From positions 200,874,583 to 200,938,582 of the forward strand of contig NC_134398.1 in NCBI RefSeq assembly GCF_050003625.1: DNA of 64,000 bases. The letters are read 5' to 3'. The notes under the pieces were generated by a model. That model was not told the DNA's origin, made no database searches, and worked only from the letters and a program-made list of their open reading frames with translations. The position numbers and the translations under genes were made by a program. The DNA is from Haematobia irritans (taxonomy: Eukaryota > Arthropoda > Insecta > Diptera > Muscidae). How positions within the stretch are numbered: the stretch's first letter is position 1; every line of letters starts with the position of its first letter. This document shows, piece by piece, positions 35,641-45,560 of the stretch.

Positions 35641-37020
35641 TTAAGATATTTTGATCTAAAAGCAAACGGATTTTTTTCTTTAAATATTTTAAAAAATTTG
35701 TTTGCTCTCAAAATTTCCTAGCTAAAACAAAGTGTCTAAAATTATATTTTCTAATTTTTAATTTCATTAAAATTTAGCTTATTGTTGCCTATTTTTCCCT
35801 CATTTCTTAACAGACTACCTATATAGTCTCCCTGTTTTCAACAGACAATGGGGAACTAGTTTTTGCGCATGCGCACATAGCTTATTTGAAAAACAATAGC
35901 TTGGCAACGACAGAAGTCACCTCTGCTTGCGACAGCATCTCTCAGCTGAGCGGTCCCACTTGAAGTTACGAAGCAATTGCTGCATAGTTGGTTGGCTAAA
36001 CATTTTCTTGGAAATACAAAAAAAAAAACATAAAAACGGGGCTCAAATATACAACACAACTAACTGCAATACAAAACGCAAATAAAAGGCACAATAAAAA
36101 AACATTAAACCAATAAATCTTGATTATGGTCGATGGAAAATAAAAAAAATAAAAAACAAAAAAACAGTTCAACCGCCAAACTAAATAAATAAACGACCCA
36201 GCATTAAAACAACCAAGTGGGTGTTGTTTGCATTGATCAGTTGTGTGGAGGGCTGGGGGGGCTTTAAGGTAGATACCCAAAAGTCAGATGTCATATGGAG
36301 AAGAGACCAAGGGGTAATAAGGGGGGACCTTAGTAAAGACGCAGTTTCCAAGCATTAGCATCTACTGATTGAGTCCGTTTTGTTTTGGCTCAAAATCCCT
36401 CCTTCTATTTTCCTTCTAACTGGCTAACAGACGGACGGACAGACACCATATGTCGCTAACTATGCAACAAGTTACCTTATAAGCCAACAACATATATATC
36501 ATGGACACTAACGGCGGGAATAAGCGTTTTTGTTATGCCAACTTTAGGCTGACTTGTCTGTCACGACAACCCATGGAGCTTTTGTTTATTTAGCGAGGAA
36601 ATGAGGCCGTACAACATTTATACGAATACTTAAAGTGATTTCCAAATGTAGGTATTGCTGCATCCAAAGATTCTTATCTCCATTTGTTTTCAAAGAAAAT
36701 CTACGATCGTGGTAACCCACAGCAAAGAAATCACAGTGGACTGCGCTGAAATGGGTACAATGGTAAAATTATGGCCTAACACAGATGGGAAGATTTCGGT
36801 TTAAATCGCTTTATAAAAGGGAGGATTTTCTTGGAAAGATTATATTTTTGTGAGGTGTCAATTAGGACGAAGTGCTAAAGGGATCTTAAATACGCGAAGA
36901 CACATACACCTTGTGATACCACATTTGGCGATCGCCAAACTCTATAGACCCAATAAAATTTCGTTCTTTGAGTCTACAACAAATTAATATACTTAAACGT
37001 TTACCTATAATTCTTTATTC
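35641..37020. other. Spacer, mostly unique
   Basis: Contains 35840-36900, among the least AT-rich sequence in the window. Minus frames at 35856-36059 and 35996-36280 are hydrophobic and unrecognised. I see no convincing exon, promoter or RNA gene. Confidence 0.5.
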
Positions 37021-37690
37021 CATATTCAAGTTCATCAATAGAGTATAGAAATCCAGAACAAAACTGGCGCCCAACAGAAGTACTTCACATTTTAAAAATT
37101 AAAAAAAGCAGTTCGATTTTGTTTCCATCTCAACGTAATGTTCTCCAAAACAAAAAAGGAGGTCGATTTTATATGCATTTCTTTGAATAGTTATGTACAA
37201 ATAATTGGCGCACAATGCAGAGTGGAAAGCGGTTAAATAGAACGGAGTTTTATACAATCTTTGGTTCGCCAATTTTCTAAATGTAGAAGATAGATTTGAC
37301 CTAAGACGTAAAGTAGAAAGACATAATATTAAATGGAACTAAAGTATCCGTTTTGGAATGAATATCATTGCCTTTATAAGATGGAATAGTTAGTGATGTA
37401 GCTTTAACAAATCATTAAGTTGCATATGAAACTAAACTGGCGCCCAACGTTGAGCGCATTAATATCCAACTTGAGAAAAATTAGTTAATACAACCAGTGA
37501 GTGTGTCTTTAGGCCATAATCTCGGTTACTGTATTAAATTATTAGTAAATTAGAAATTTTTTATAATAATGACGATTAGCTAATTGGTTATCCTATGGTA
37601 AATAAATAAAGATACCAAAATATTATTTTAAAAACCTGGCGCCGAAATCTGGTATGTTTTCTGCTGAACGAAAAATTATTGCCGTTTGGT
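37021..37690 (+). repeat. PBS-like cluster 3 (TGGCGCCCAAC class)
   Basis: Four motifs: TGGCGCCCAAC at 37065, a decayed TGGCGCACAAT at 37206, TGGCGCCCAACGTTGAG at 37438 and TGGCGCCGAAA at 37637. TGGCGCCCAACGT equals the first 13 bases of the established tRNA-Lys(CUU) primer binding site (TGGCGCCCAACGTGGGGC). Text after each motif matches, in the same order, units of the cluster at 42.2-45.5 kb: TAGTGGAAAG-like after the second, CGCAATAATATCCAAC-like after the third, and a GACGATTAGCTAATTGG-like phrase before the fourth. No retroelement protein is encoded. Confidence 0.6.
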
Positions 37691-38051
37691 AACACGGTTG
37701 CCACAAATGATAGAAATCTACTAAAAAATTTAAATTTTTTTAAAGAACTTAAATTTTGACAAAATTTTCTATAGGAATAAAATTTTGCAAAATTTTTCAT
37801 AGACCATAAAATTTTGACAAAATTTTCTATAGAAATAAAATTTTGACAAAATTTTCTATACAAATAAAATTTTGACAAAACTTCCTATAGAAATAAAATT
37901 TTGACAAAATTTTCTATAGAAATAAAATTTTGACCAAATTTTCTATAGCAATAAAATTTTGCAAATATTTTCTATAGAAATAAAATTTTGACAAGATTTT
38001 CTATAAATCATAAAATTTTGACAAGATTTTCTATAAATCATAAAATTTTGA
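37691..38051 (+). repeat. Minisatellite array segment
   Basis: GAAATAAAA units, preceded by GGTTGCCAC (37696-37704) and AATCTACTA. One 30-bp step (ACAAGATTTTCTATAAATCA and on) is duplicated at 37990 and 38020. The minus frame 37588-37878 is an artefact. Confidence 0.92.
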
Positions 38052-38165
38052 TGTTATGTTAATGTTATGTATATTCTTTATATAACAAAATGTATTATAG
38101 AAAAATTGCTTAATGAGTTGAACTCAGTTGTAATAAAACCCATAATAAAAAAAAAAAAAAAAAAA
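38052..38165 (+). mobile_element. 114-bp 5'-truncated poly(A) retroposon
   Basis: ATGTTATGTTAATGTTATGT-like text ends in AATAAAACCCATAATAAA plus an A-run. It is flanked by TAAAATTTTGA on both sides (38041-38051 and 38166-38176), and removing it restores a normal minisatellite unit. It is probably the extreme 3' end of a LINE or a dependent element. The source family cannot be named from this length. Confidence 0.75.
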
Positions 38166-39136
38166 TAAAATTTTGACAAAATTTTCTATAGAAATAAAAT
38201 TTTGACAAATTTTTCTATAGAAATAAAATTTTGAGAATATTTTCTATAGAAATAAAATTTTGAGAAAATTTTCTATAGAATTAAAATTTTGACAAAATTT
38301 TCTATAGAATTAAAATTGTGACAAAATTTTCTATAGAAATAAAATTTTGACAAAATTTTCTATAGAAATAAAATTTTGACAAAATTTTCTATAGAAATAA
38401 AATTTTGCAAATATTTTCTATAGAAATAAAATTTTGCAAAATTTTTCTATAGAAATAAAATTTTGACAAAATTTTCTATAGAAATAAAATTTTGGCAAAA
38501 TTTTCCATAGACCATAAAATTTTGACAAAATTTCCATAGGCCATAACATGTTGGAAAAATTTTCTATATAAATAAAATTTTGACAAAATTTTCTATAAAA
38601 GTAAAAAACTTGACAAAATTTCATATAGGCCATACAATTTTGAAAAAATTTTCTATAGAAACAAAATTTTGACCAAATTTTGTATGGAAATAAAATTTTG
38701 ACAAAATTTTCTATAGAAATACAATTTTGACAAAATTTTCTATAAATCATAAAATTTTGACAAAATTTTCTATAGATATAAAATATTGACAAAATTTTCT
38801 ATGGAAATAAAATTTCTACAAAATTTTCTATAGAAGTAAAAAACTTGACAAAATTTCATATAGACCATAAAATTTTGACAAAATTTTCTATTTAAATAAA
38901 ATTTTGACAAAATTTCCTATAGAACTGAAATTTTGATAAAATTTCATAAAGAAATGAAATTTTGGCAAAATTTCCTATAGAAATGAAATTTTGACAAAAT
39001 TTCCTATAGAAATGAAATTTTGAAAAAATTTCCTATAGAAATAAAATTTTGAAAAAATTTTCTATAGAAATAAAATTTTGACAAAATTTTCTATAGAAAT
39101 AAAATTTTGACAAAATTTTCTATAGAAATAAAATTT
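38166..39136 (+). repeat. Minisatellite array segment
   Basis: Well-conserved units, some with GACCATAAAATTTTG or GGCCATA in place of GAAATAAAA. The 124-codon minus frame at 38418-38792 shows the 29-residue periodicity (FCQNF.ISIENF.KILF) and is not a gene. Confidence 0.93.
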
Positions 39137-41331
39137 GTTGTTGTTTTTTTATTTCAGCTTAAAACCATACATTGACTAAACTACAAGAGTAGCTTAACCA
39201 ACAGAGGAAAAGAATGTTTGTCAAATTTATTTGGGCAAAGCCCTATAGACTGCAAGATGGTTGGATGGACGCACGTTTCGGAATTACCACATTCCTCATC
39301 AGCATCCTCTACTTGCAGCAAAACTATCAACCAATTATCAGAATAAATTCAGGCAGTTTATTAAACCCAACAAAAACCACACTTGAACCCTCCGAAAAAA
39401 GGTTTTACATTGATAGCCGGCTTATGCCAAATAAATTCGAAACAAACATATCTCTTTTCCTATGCCACTGTCAAATCATCGATTTTAATTCACATGGCTG
39501 GGTTTATTTTGAGCGTGCCTCCTCTTCTTTTTCCATTTGTTTTGTTTTGTTATTGTTGGTTTTGTTCTTTAAGCATTGTTGTTGTTTTTTTATTTCAGCT
39601 TAAAACCATACATTGACTAAACTACAAGAGTAGCTTAACCAACAGAGGAAAAGAATGTTTGTCAAATTTATTTGGGCAAAGCCCTATAGACTGCAAGATG
39701 GTTGGATGGACGCACGTTTCGGAATTACCACATTCCTCATCAGCATCCTCTACTTGCAGCAAAACTATCAACCAATTATCAGAATAAATTCAGGCAGTTT
39801 ATTAAACCCAACAAAAACCACACTTGAACCCTCCGAAAAAAGGTTTTACATTGATAGCCGGCTTATGCCAAATAAATTCGAAACAAACATATCTCTTTTC
39901 CTATGCCACTGTCAAATCATCGATTTTAATTCACATGGCTGGGTTTATTTTGAGCGTGCCTCCTCTTCTTTTTCCATTTGTTTTGTTTTGTTATTGTTGG
40001 TTTTGTTCTTTAAGCATTGTTGTTGTTTTTTTATTTCAGCTTAAAACCATACATTGACTAAACTACAAGAGTAGCTTAACCAACAGAGGAAAAGAATGTT
40101 TGTCAAATTTATTTGGGCAAAGCCCTATAGACTGCAAGATGGTTGGATGGACGCACGTTTCGGAATTACCACATTCCTCATCAGCATCCTCTACTTGCAG
40201 CAAAACTATCAACCAATTATCAGAATAAATTCAGGCAGTTTATTAAACCCAACAAAAACCACACTTGAACCCTCCGAAAAAAGGTTTTACATTGATAGCC
40301 GGCTTATGCCAAATAAATTCGAAACAAACATATCTCTTTTCCTTTGCCACTGTCAAATCATCGATTTTAATTCACATGGCTGGGTTTATTTTGAGCGTGC
40401 CTCCTCTTCTTTTTCCATTTGTTTTGTTTTGTTATTGTTGGTTTTGTTCTTTAAGCATTGTTGTTGTTTTTTTATTTCAGCTTAAAACCATACATTGACT
40501 AAACTACAAGAGTAGCTTAACCAACAGAGGAAAAGAATGTTTTACATTGATAGCCGGCTTTGGCATAAGCCGGCTATCAATGTAAAACCTTTTTTCGGAG
40601 GGTTCAAGTGTGGTTTTTGTTGGGTTTAATAAACTGCCTGAATTTATTCTGATAATTGGTTGATAGTTTTGCTGCAAGTAGAGGATGCTGATGAGGAATG
40701 TGGTAATTCCGAAACGTGCGTCCATCCAACCATCTTGCAGTCTATAGGGCTTTGCCCAAATAAATTTGACAAACATTCTTTTCCTCTGTTGGTTAAGCTA
40801 CTCTTGTAGTTTAGTCAATGTATGGTTTTAAGCTGAAATAAAAAAACAACAACAATGCTTAAAGAACAAAACCAACAATAACAAAACAAAACAAATGGAA
40901 AAAGAAGAGGAGGCACGCTCAAAATAAACCCAGCCATGTGAATTAAAATCGATGATTTGACAGTGGCATAGGAAAAGAGATATGTTTGTTTCGAATTTAT
41001 TTGGCATAAGCCGGCTATCAATGTAAAACCTTTTTTCGGAGGGTTCAAGTGTGGTTTTTGTTGGGTTTAATAAACTGCCTGAATTTATTCTGATAATTGG
41101 TTGATAGTTTTGCTGCAAGTAGAGGATGCTGATGAGGAATGTGGTAATTCCGAAACGTGCGTCCATCCAACCATCTTGCAGTCTATAGGGCTTTGCCCAA
41201 ATAAATTTGACAAACATTCTTTTCCTCTGTTGGTTAAGCTACTCTTGTAGTTTAGTCAATGTATGGTTTTAAGCTGAAATAAAAAAACAACAACAATGCT
41301 TAAAGAACAAAACCAACAATAACAAAACAAA
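39137..41331. mobile_element. Foldback-type element of 441-bp tandem and inverted units
   Basis: A compound element: three complete direct units and a fourth with an internal deletion of about 190 bp (to 40560), then inverted units from 40561 to 41331. Equivalent ATGs at 39214, 39655 and 40096 (plus) and 40776 and 41217 (minus) give an exact 441-bp period in both arms. The centre is a near-perfect palindrome: a 22-bp arm on each side of TGGCAT (40561-40566). Units are virtually identical; unit 3 differs by one base (T for A near 40344). The insert is flanked by AGAAATAAAATTT (39124-39136 and 41332-41344), though the target is itself periodic. Drosophila foldback elements also have long inverted ends made of subrepeats; homology to them is not shown. 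Confidence 0.85.
39214..39603 (+). other. 129-codon open frame repeated in each 441-bp unit
   Basis: The frame recurs identically at 39655-40044, 40096-40485 and (minus) 40828-41217, with a truncated version at 40504-40776 (minus). It starts MFVKFIWAKPYRLQDGWMDA and ends in a cysteine- and phenylalanine-rich hydrophobic stretch. I do not recognise it. Identity among copies reflects recent DNA duplication rather than selection. The related element at 17.8 kb has no such frame, which argues against a conserved protein. Probably not coding. Confidence 0.4.
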
Positions 41332-41903
41332 AGAAATAAAATTTTGATAAAATTTTCTATAGAAATGAAATTTTGACAAAATTTCCTATAGATATAAAAT
41401 TTTGACAAAATTTCCTATAGAAATAAAATTTTGGCAAAATTTCCTATAGAAATGAAATTTTGAAAAAATTTCCTATAGAAATGAAATTTTGACAAAATTT
41501 TCTATAGACCATAAAATTATGACATTTTTTATAGAAATAAAATTTTGACAAAATTTCCTATAGAAATAAAATTTTTACAAAATTTTCTATAGGAATGAAA
41601 TTTTGACTAAATTTCCTATATAAATGAAATTTAGACAAAATTTTTTATAGAAATAAAATTTTGATAAGATTTCCTATAGAAATAAAATTTTGACAAAATT
41701 TTCTGTAGAAATAAAATTTTGACAAAATTGTCTATAGAAATAAAATTTTGAGAAAATTTTCTATAGACCATAACATTTTGTCAAAATTTTCTCTAGAAAT
41801 AAAATGTTCACAAAATTTTTTATAGAAATAAAATTGTGACGAAATTTGATTAAAAATTTCAAAACCAGATTATCTGGTAGATTTTTGGTAAAATTTGGCA
41901 ACC
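41332..41903 (+). repeat. Minisatellite array segment and right boundary
   Basis: About 17 units after the foldback element, ending in TCTGGTAGATTTTTGGTAAA and TTTGGCAACC (to 41903). The end is an imperfect inverse of the GGTTGCCAC...AAATCTACTA text at 37696, suggesting that the array 37.7-41.9 kb is bounded by inverted repeats. Confidence 0.85.
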
Positions 41904-42240
41904 TTGTTTGCTAAACGAAACTTTTTTTTAATGATATATCTATGAGTTTTATTATTTTTTTTCGATAGAAATCGTGTTGCAAAAAATTTTATTGTAAATG
42001 TTGACAAATTTTTCTCAATAGAAAATTTAGTCAATTTTTCCTTGTTCAAAAATAAAGCTTTCTAATGGAAATTTTTTGTCTATGGGAAATTCATCATGTG
42101 GAGGGGATATTCATCAGAACTTTTGACAAGGCTGTGACTTTGGCTAGCAATCAATGTCCCAATGTCAAAGGGAAGAACAAACCCTTTGGACTTAATTGAT
42201 GTATGCTTAAAAATGTACCTTTTAATATTTTATCCGATTC
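41904..42240. other. Spacer between array and PBS-like cluster 4
   Basis: Starts TTGTTTGCTAAACGAAAC, similar to TTCTGCTGAACGAAAAAT at 37660-37677. No gene. The phrase GGACTTAATTGATGTATGCT (42189) returns as GGGCCTAATCGATGTATGCT at 42651, so the spacer already belongs to the repeated cluster. Confidence 0.6.
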
Positions 42241-43297
42241 TCAAGATCTTCAACGTAACATAAAAAATTACCAAAATAATTGGCGCCCAACATAGAGTGA
42301 AACAGATAACGACTTTTCAAAATGAACATCACACATTCTATGCTTTATTTCATATTTAAGATTATAAACATAAAAGAGTAAAAAAACTCCACAAAATACT
42401 AGCGCCCAACCTAAGTATTTTTTTATATTATTTATTTATTTTATTTCCATTTATTTAAGCAATTCAAAGCATTTAAAAAGCCAATTTAACGAATTATTTA
42501 ACGAAATACCAGTTCGATTTAGTTTTCATCTTTCAAGTGCAAATAATTGGTGCCTAACTCGTAGAATACAAATAGATCAAATGGAAGACGAATTCGCCAG
42601 AACTTTTGAAAAGGCTGGCAACAAATTCTTAAATAAAATTCAAACTCTTTGGGCCTAATCGATGTATGCTTAAAAATTTTATTTCAATAATTTTTATCAA
42701 ATTTTAAAGATCATCAACATAACATAACACAAATCTCCAAAAACTGGCGCCCAACGTAAATAACACAAATCTCCAAAAACTGGCGCCCAACGTAAATGCT
42801 TCAAATTTTATAAATAAAAAAGGGTAGCTCTGTTACGTTTTGATTCAAAACGATTCAAAACGATTTCAATAATTTTTATCAAATTTTAAAGATCATCAAC
42901 ATAACATAACACAAATCTCCAAAAACTGGCGCCCAACGTAAATAACACAAATCTCCAAAAACTGGCGCCCAACGTAAATGCTTCAAATTTTATAAATAAA
43001 AAAGGGTAGCTCTGTTACGTTTTGATTCAAAACGATTAAAAACGATTTCAATAATTTTTATCAAATTTTAAAGATCATCAACATAACATAACACAAATCT
43101 CCAAAAACTGGCGCCCAACGTAAATGCTTCAAATTTTATAAATAAAAAAGGGTAGCTCTGTTACGTTTTGATTCAAAACGATAGGGAACTTCCTTCTTTT
43201 AGATAAATAAGTACAAGTGGTACTGAATATTAAACGCCACTTTTGAAAACTTTTATAGGGATGAAATTTTCAATGTTTTAATGTATATCATGCCCTC
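42241..43297 (+). repeat. PBS-like cluster 4a with nested tandem duplication
   Basis: Motifs at 42281, 42400 (TAGCGCCCAAC), 42548 (decayed TGGTGCCTAAC), 42745, 42781, 42927, 42963 and 43109. From 42681 a 182-bp unit starting ATTTCAATAATTTTTATC repeats at 42863 and 43045. Copies 1 and 2 hold an inner 36-bp duplication with two motifs each; copy 3 has one. Near-identity implies recent duplication. The last 157 bp (43141-43297) is a block that recurs at 44894-45050. Noncoding. Confidence 0.7.
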
Positions 43298-43763
43298 GTC
43301 TTGTGTTTATTCGTCTTTCAATTTGTTACATACTTTATTCAAAACTGTTTTTCCTTATCACTTTCTTCAACAATTTGCAAATCTCATCTTAAGTTACTTC
43401 GATCGCAATATAATCCTTAACAAAAAAAAAACCCCCCGAAGCATCAACTCCTTAAAAATATATCCTATTTCATTAGGAATAAATTTTGTAGGTTGTCTTA
43501 TTAAAATTTCTCTTTATTACAATTTCTATTTTTTAAACGGCAGCTTGCCTTAATTAGGTTTGGTAATCCAAAAAAATAAAAACCCCAATAAGGATACCAA
43601 AGGATATAAGCCATCAAATAACTGATCTGAAGCAACAGATATCAAATGACATTCTTTGTTCAATTGCTGTAATGGTAATACTTTGTGATGAAGAATTTAT
43701 ATGACGACAAAGATTATGATCTTTCGATTCATAAGAAATCAGGGTTTTGTTTTTTATTTATTT

Positions 43764-43767
<4 letters not shown>

Positions 43768-43799
<32 letters not shown>
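43768..43799 (+). repeat. Poly(A) tract, 32 bases
   Basis: An uninterrupted run of 32 A. It may be a microsatellite or a retroposon tail; I found no convincing target duplication around it. Confidence 0.9.
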
Positions 43800-43804
<5 letters not shown>

Positions 43805-44248
43805 CAAGTCATTTTGTGGTTCACCTCTAGTCTATTCTTCACAATACAGACTGGTGTTACAGTGGAATTTTTATAAATCGTATTCTGATAGTTTGATGTG
43901 TTGGATGATTGGATGAAATTGTAGATCAGTTCAGTCATTCATCGTTGACTGTTGTTATCGTTTATTGGTTCTGTCTTTCTATTGCAAATTTAAGTCATTC
44001 AATATGCGATTTCCTTAACCAAACATAGGCCTTACATTACATTCTATATCTGATATTGCTAACTTGCTACCCTCTGCCATTGGCGTACATTGACATTTCT
44101 TGTCTTCTCTCTTCAGTTTGCTGTTGAATGCTTTCATAATGATCGGGGCCATGTGATGGATTACAATTTCTGTAGCCTGCTCTTTGGATGCTCTTCTTCT
44201 TCTTTATCAACCATCCATCAATGTTTTCATGTCCGCGTATCTTTTGTG

Positions 44249-44287
44249 TAAATACATATACATATATATATATTGTATATATGTATA
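44249..44287. repeat. TA-rich microsatellite
   Basis: ACATATACATATATATATAT and further alternating TA. Low complexity only. Confidence 0.85.
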
Positions 44288-44480
44288 GGCTAAGTTGATT
44301 GTACGCACTTCAAGAAGCATATGATGGAAGATATGAAAGAAACAAAAACAAAAAATCATCAACAACAACGACAACATTATTATATGGGTACAATGTACAA
44401 TAACTTGTAATCGAGAAGTTTAATTAAGTTCATATATACCATTATGTATATGCGTAAAGATATTCATATACAAACATATC

Positions 44481-45560
44481 ATATTTAATAAATATATACA
44501 TATTTATATGAAAGATAAATAATTGTGTTGGTTTTTTTGTTTGGTTGCCATAAAGGAAAAATTATTATTAAACAATTGGCGCCCAACGTATAGTGGAAAG
44601 AGATAAAATTCAATGGAATTATATTAGGCATTTTGGAATGATTATAATTTCCTTTATAATATGGAATAGTTAGAATAGCCTTTATAATATGGAATAGTAT
44701 AAAACTCAACTGGCGCCCAACGTTGATCGCAATAATATCCAACGCAATATATTTAGAAAAATTGAATTAATATGATCAGTAGGTGTGTTTTTAACCTTAA
44801 TCTATTTTCTTAACTATTTTTTTTTGTTATTTTTAATGTTAGCCTGATATTGAAACAGGCGATTAATGTCCAAATGCATGATTTTTTTTTATAAATAAAA
44901 AAGGGTAGCTCTGTTACGTTTTCATTCAAAACGATGGGGAACTTCCTTCTTTTAGATAAATAAGTACAAGTGGTACTGAATATTAAACGCCACTTTTGCA
45001 ATGTTTTATAGGGATGAAATTTTTAATGTTTTAATGTATATCATACCCTCAACTGGCGCCCAACGTTGAGCGCAATAATATCCAACGCAATATATTTAGA
45101 AAAATTGAATTAAAATGATCAGTAGGTGTGTTTTAAGCCTTAATCTATTTTCTTAACTATTTCTGTTATTATTTTTGTTAGCCTGATACTGAAACAGGCG
45201 ATTAACATGATTTTTTTAATTTACAATTAATTATTATTCAAGCTTTATGGACAAAGTAGATTAAGCAACTTGATCAATAGGGTAAAAGACAATGTCAGAT
45301 ATAAATCTATAAACGCCCAGATCGTACATGTTTCAGTTCGGGCGAATGAACCTTTCCACAGCGTTTAGTATAGATCCGGCTGGGATTTGGGTCCTTTATG
45401 CTAAACATATAAAAAAATTACTAAATTCTTATAATAATGACAATTTAACTAATTGGTAATCCTATCGTAAATAAATAGCGATACAAAATGTTCTACTCAA
45501 ATACTGGCGCCCAACGCTGGTAATTTTTTTCTCTGCTTAAAGGAAAATTGTTGCGTTGTA
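44481..45560 (+). repeat. PBS-like cluster 4b
   Basis: Motifs at 44577 (AATTGGCGCCCAACGTATAG), 44711 (GTTGATCGC), 45054 (GTTGAGCGC) and 45505 (TGGCGCCCAACGCTGG). A block of about 165 bp beginning at the motif and including GATCAGTAGGTGTGTTTT and CTGAAACAGGCGATTAA occurs at 44711 and 45054, 343 bp apart. Between them lies the 157-bp block 44894-45050, the same length as 43141-43297. Unit order parallels cluster 3. The segment 45230-45410 is not repeated elsewhere in the window. Confidence 0.65.

Larger units (their letters stand above)
43298..44480. other. Non-array insert or spacer in PBS-like cluster 4
   Basis: Includes a 90-codon plus frame (43281-43553) and frames flanking a poly(A) tract; none is recognised. 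Contains 32 A at 43768-43799 and a TA-rich tract at 44249-44287. It interrupts cluster 4 and could be unique genomic DNA between two duplicated parts, or an unrecognised insertion ending in poly(A). Confidence 0.5.

Noticed and set aside
38418..38792. A 124-codon minus-strand open frame, and many similar ones with FCQNF.ISIENF.KILF repeats in nearly every array
   Set aside because: The 29-bp unit is open over three units (87 bases, 29 codons), so periodic peptides appear on one strand of each block wherever stops have not mutated in. No start context, domain or codon pattern supports a protein.
39214..41217. A 129-residue protein encoded five times in the 39-41 kb element
   Set aside because: Identity is explained by recent duplication of the 441-bp DNA unit; the related element at 17.8 kb does not preserve the frame and no domain is recognisable.
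44571..44590. Gypsy-type element with LTR ending AATT directly before TGGCGCCCAAC
   Set aside because: The AATT-TGGCGCCCAAC arrangement resembles gypsy, but the expected LTR start and internal coding region are absent, so only a PBS-like motif is claimed.
37065..45516. Intact LTR retrotransposon or endogenous retrovirus near the PBS-like motifs
   Set aside because: No gag, protease, reverse transcriptase, integrase or envelope similarity is visible in any frame near the clusters, and no paired LTRs were found.
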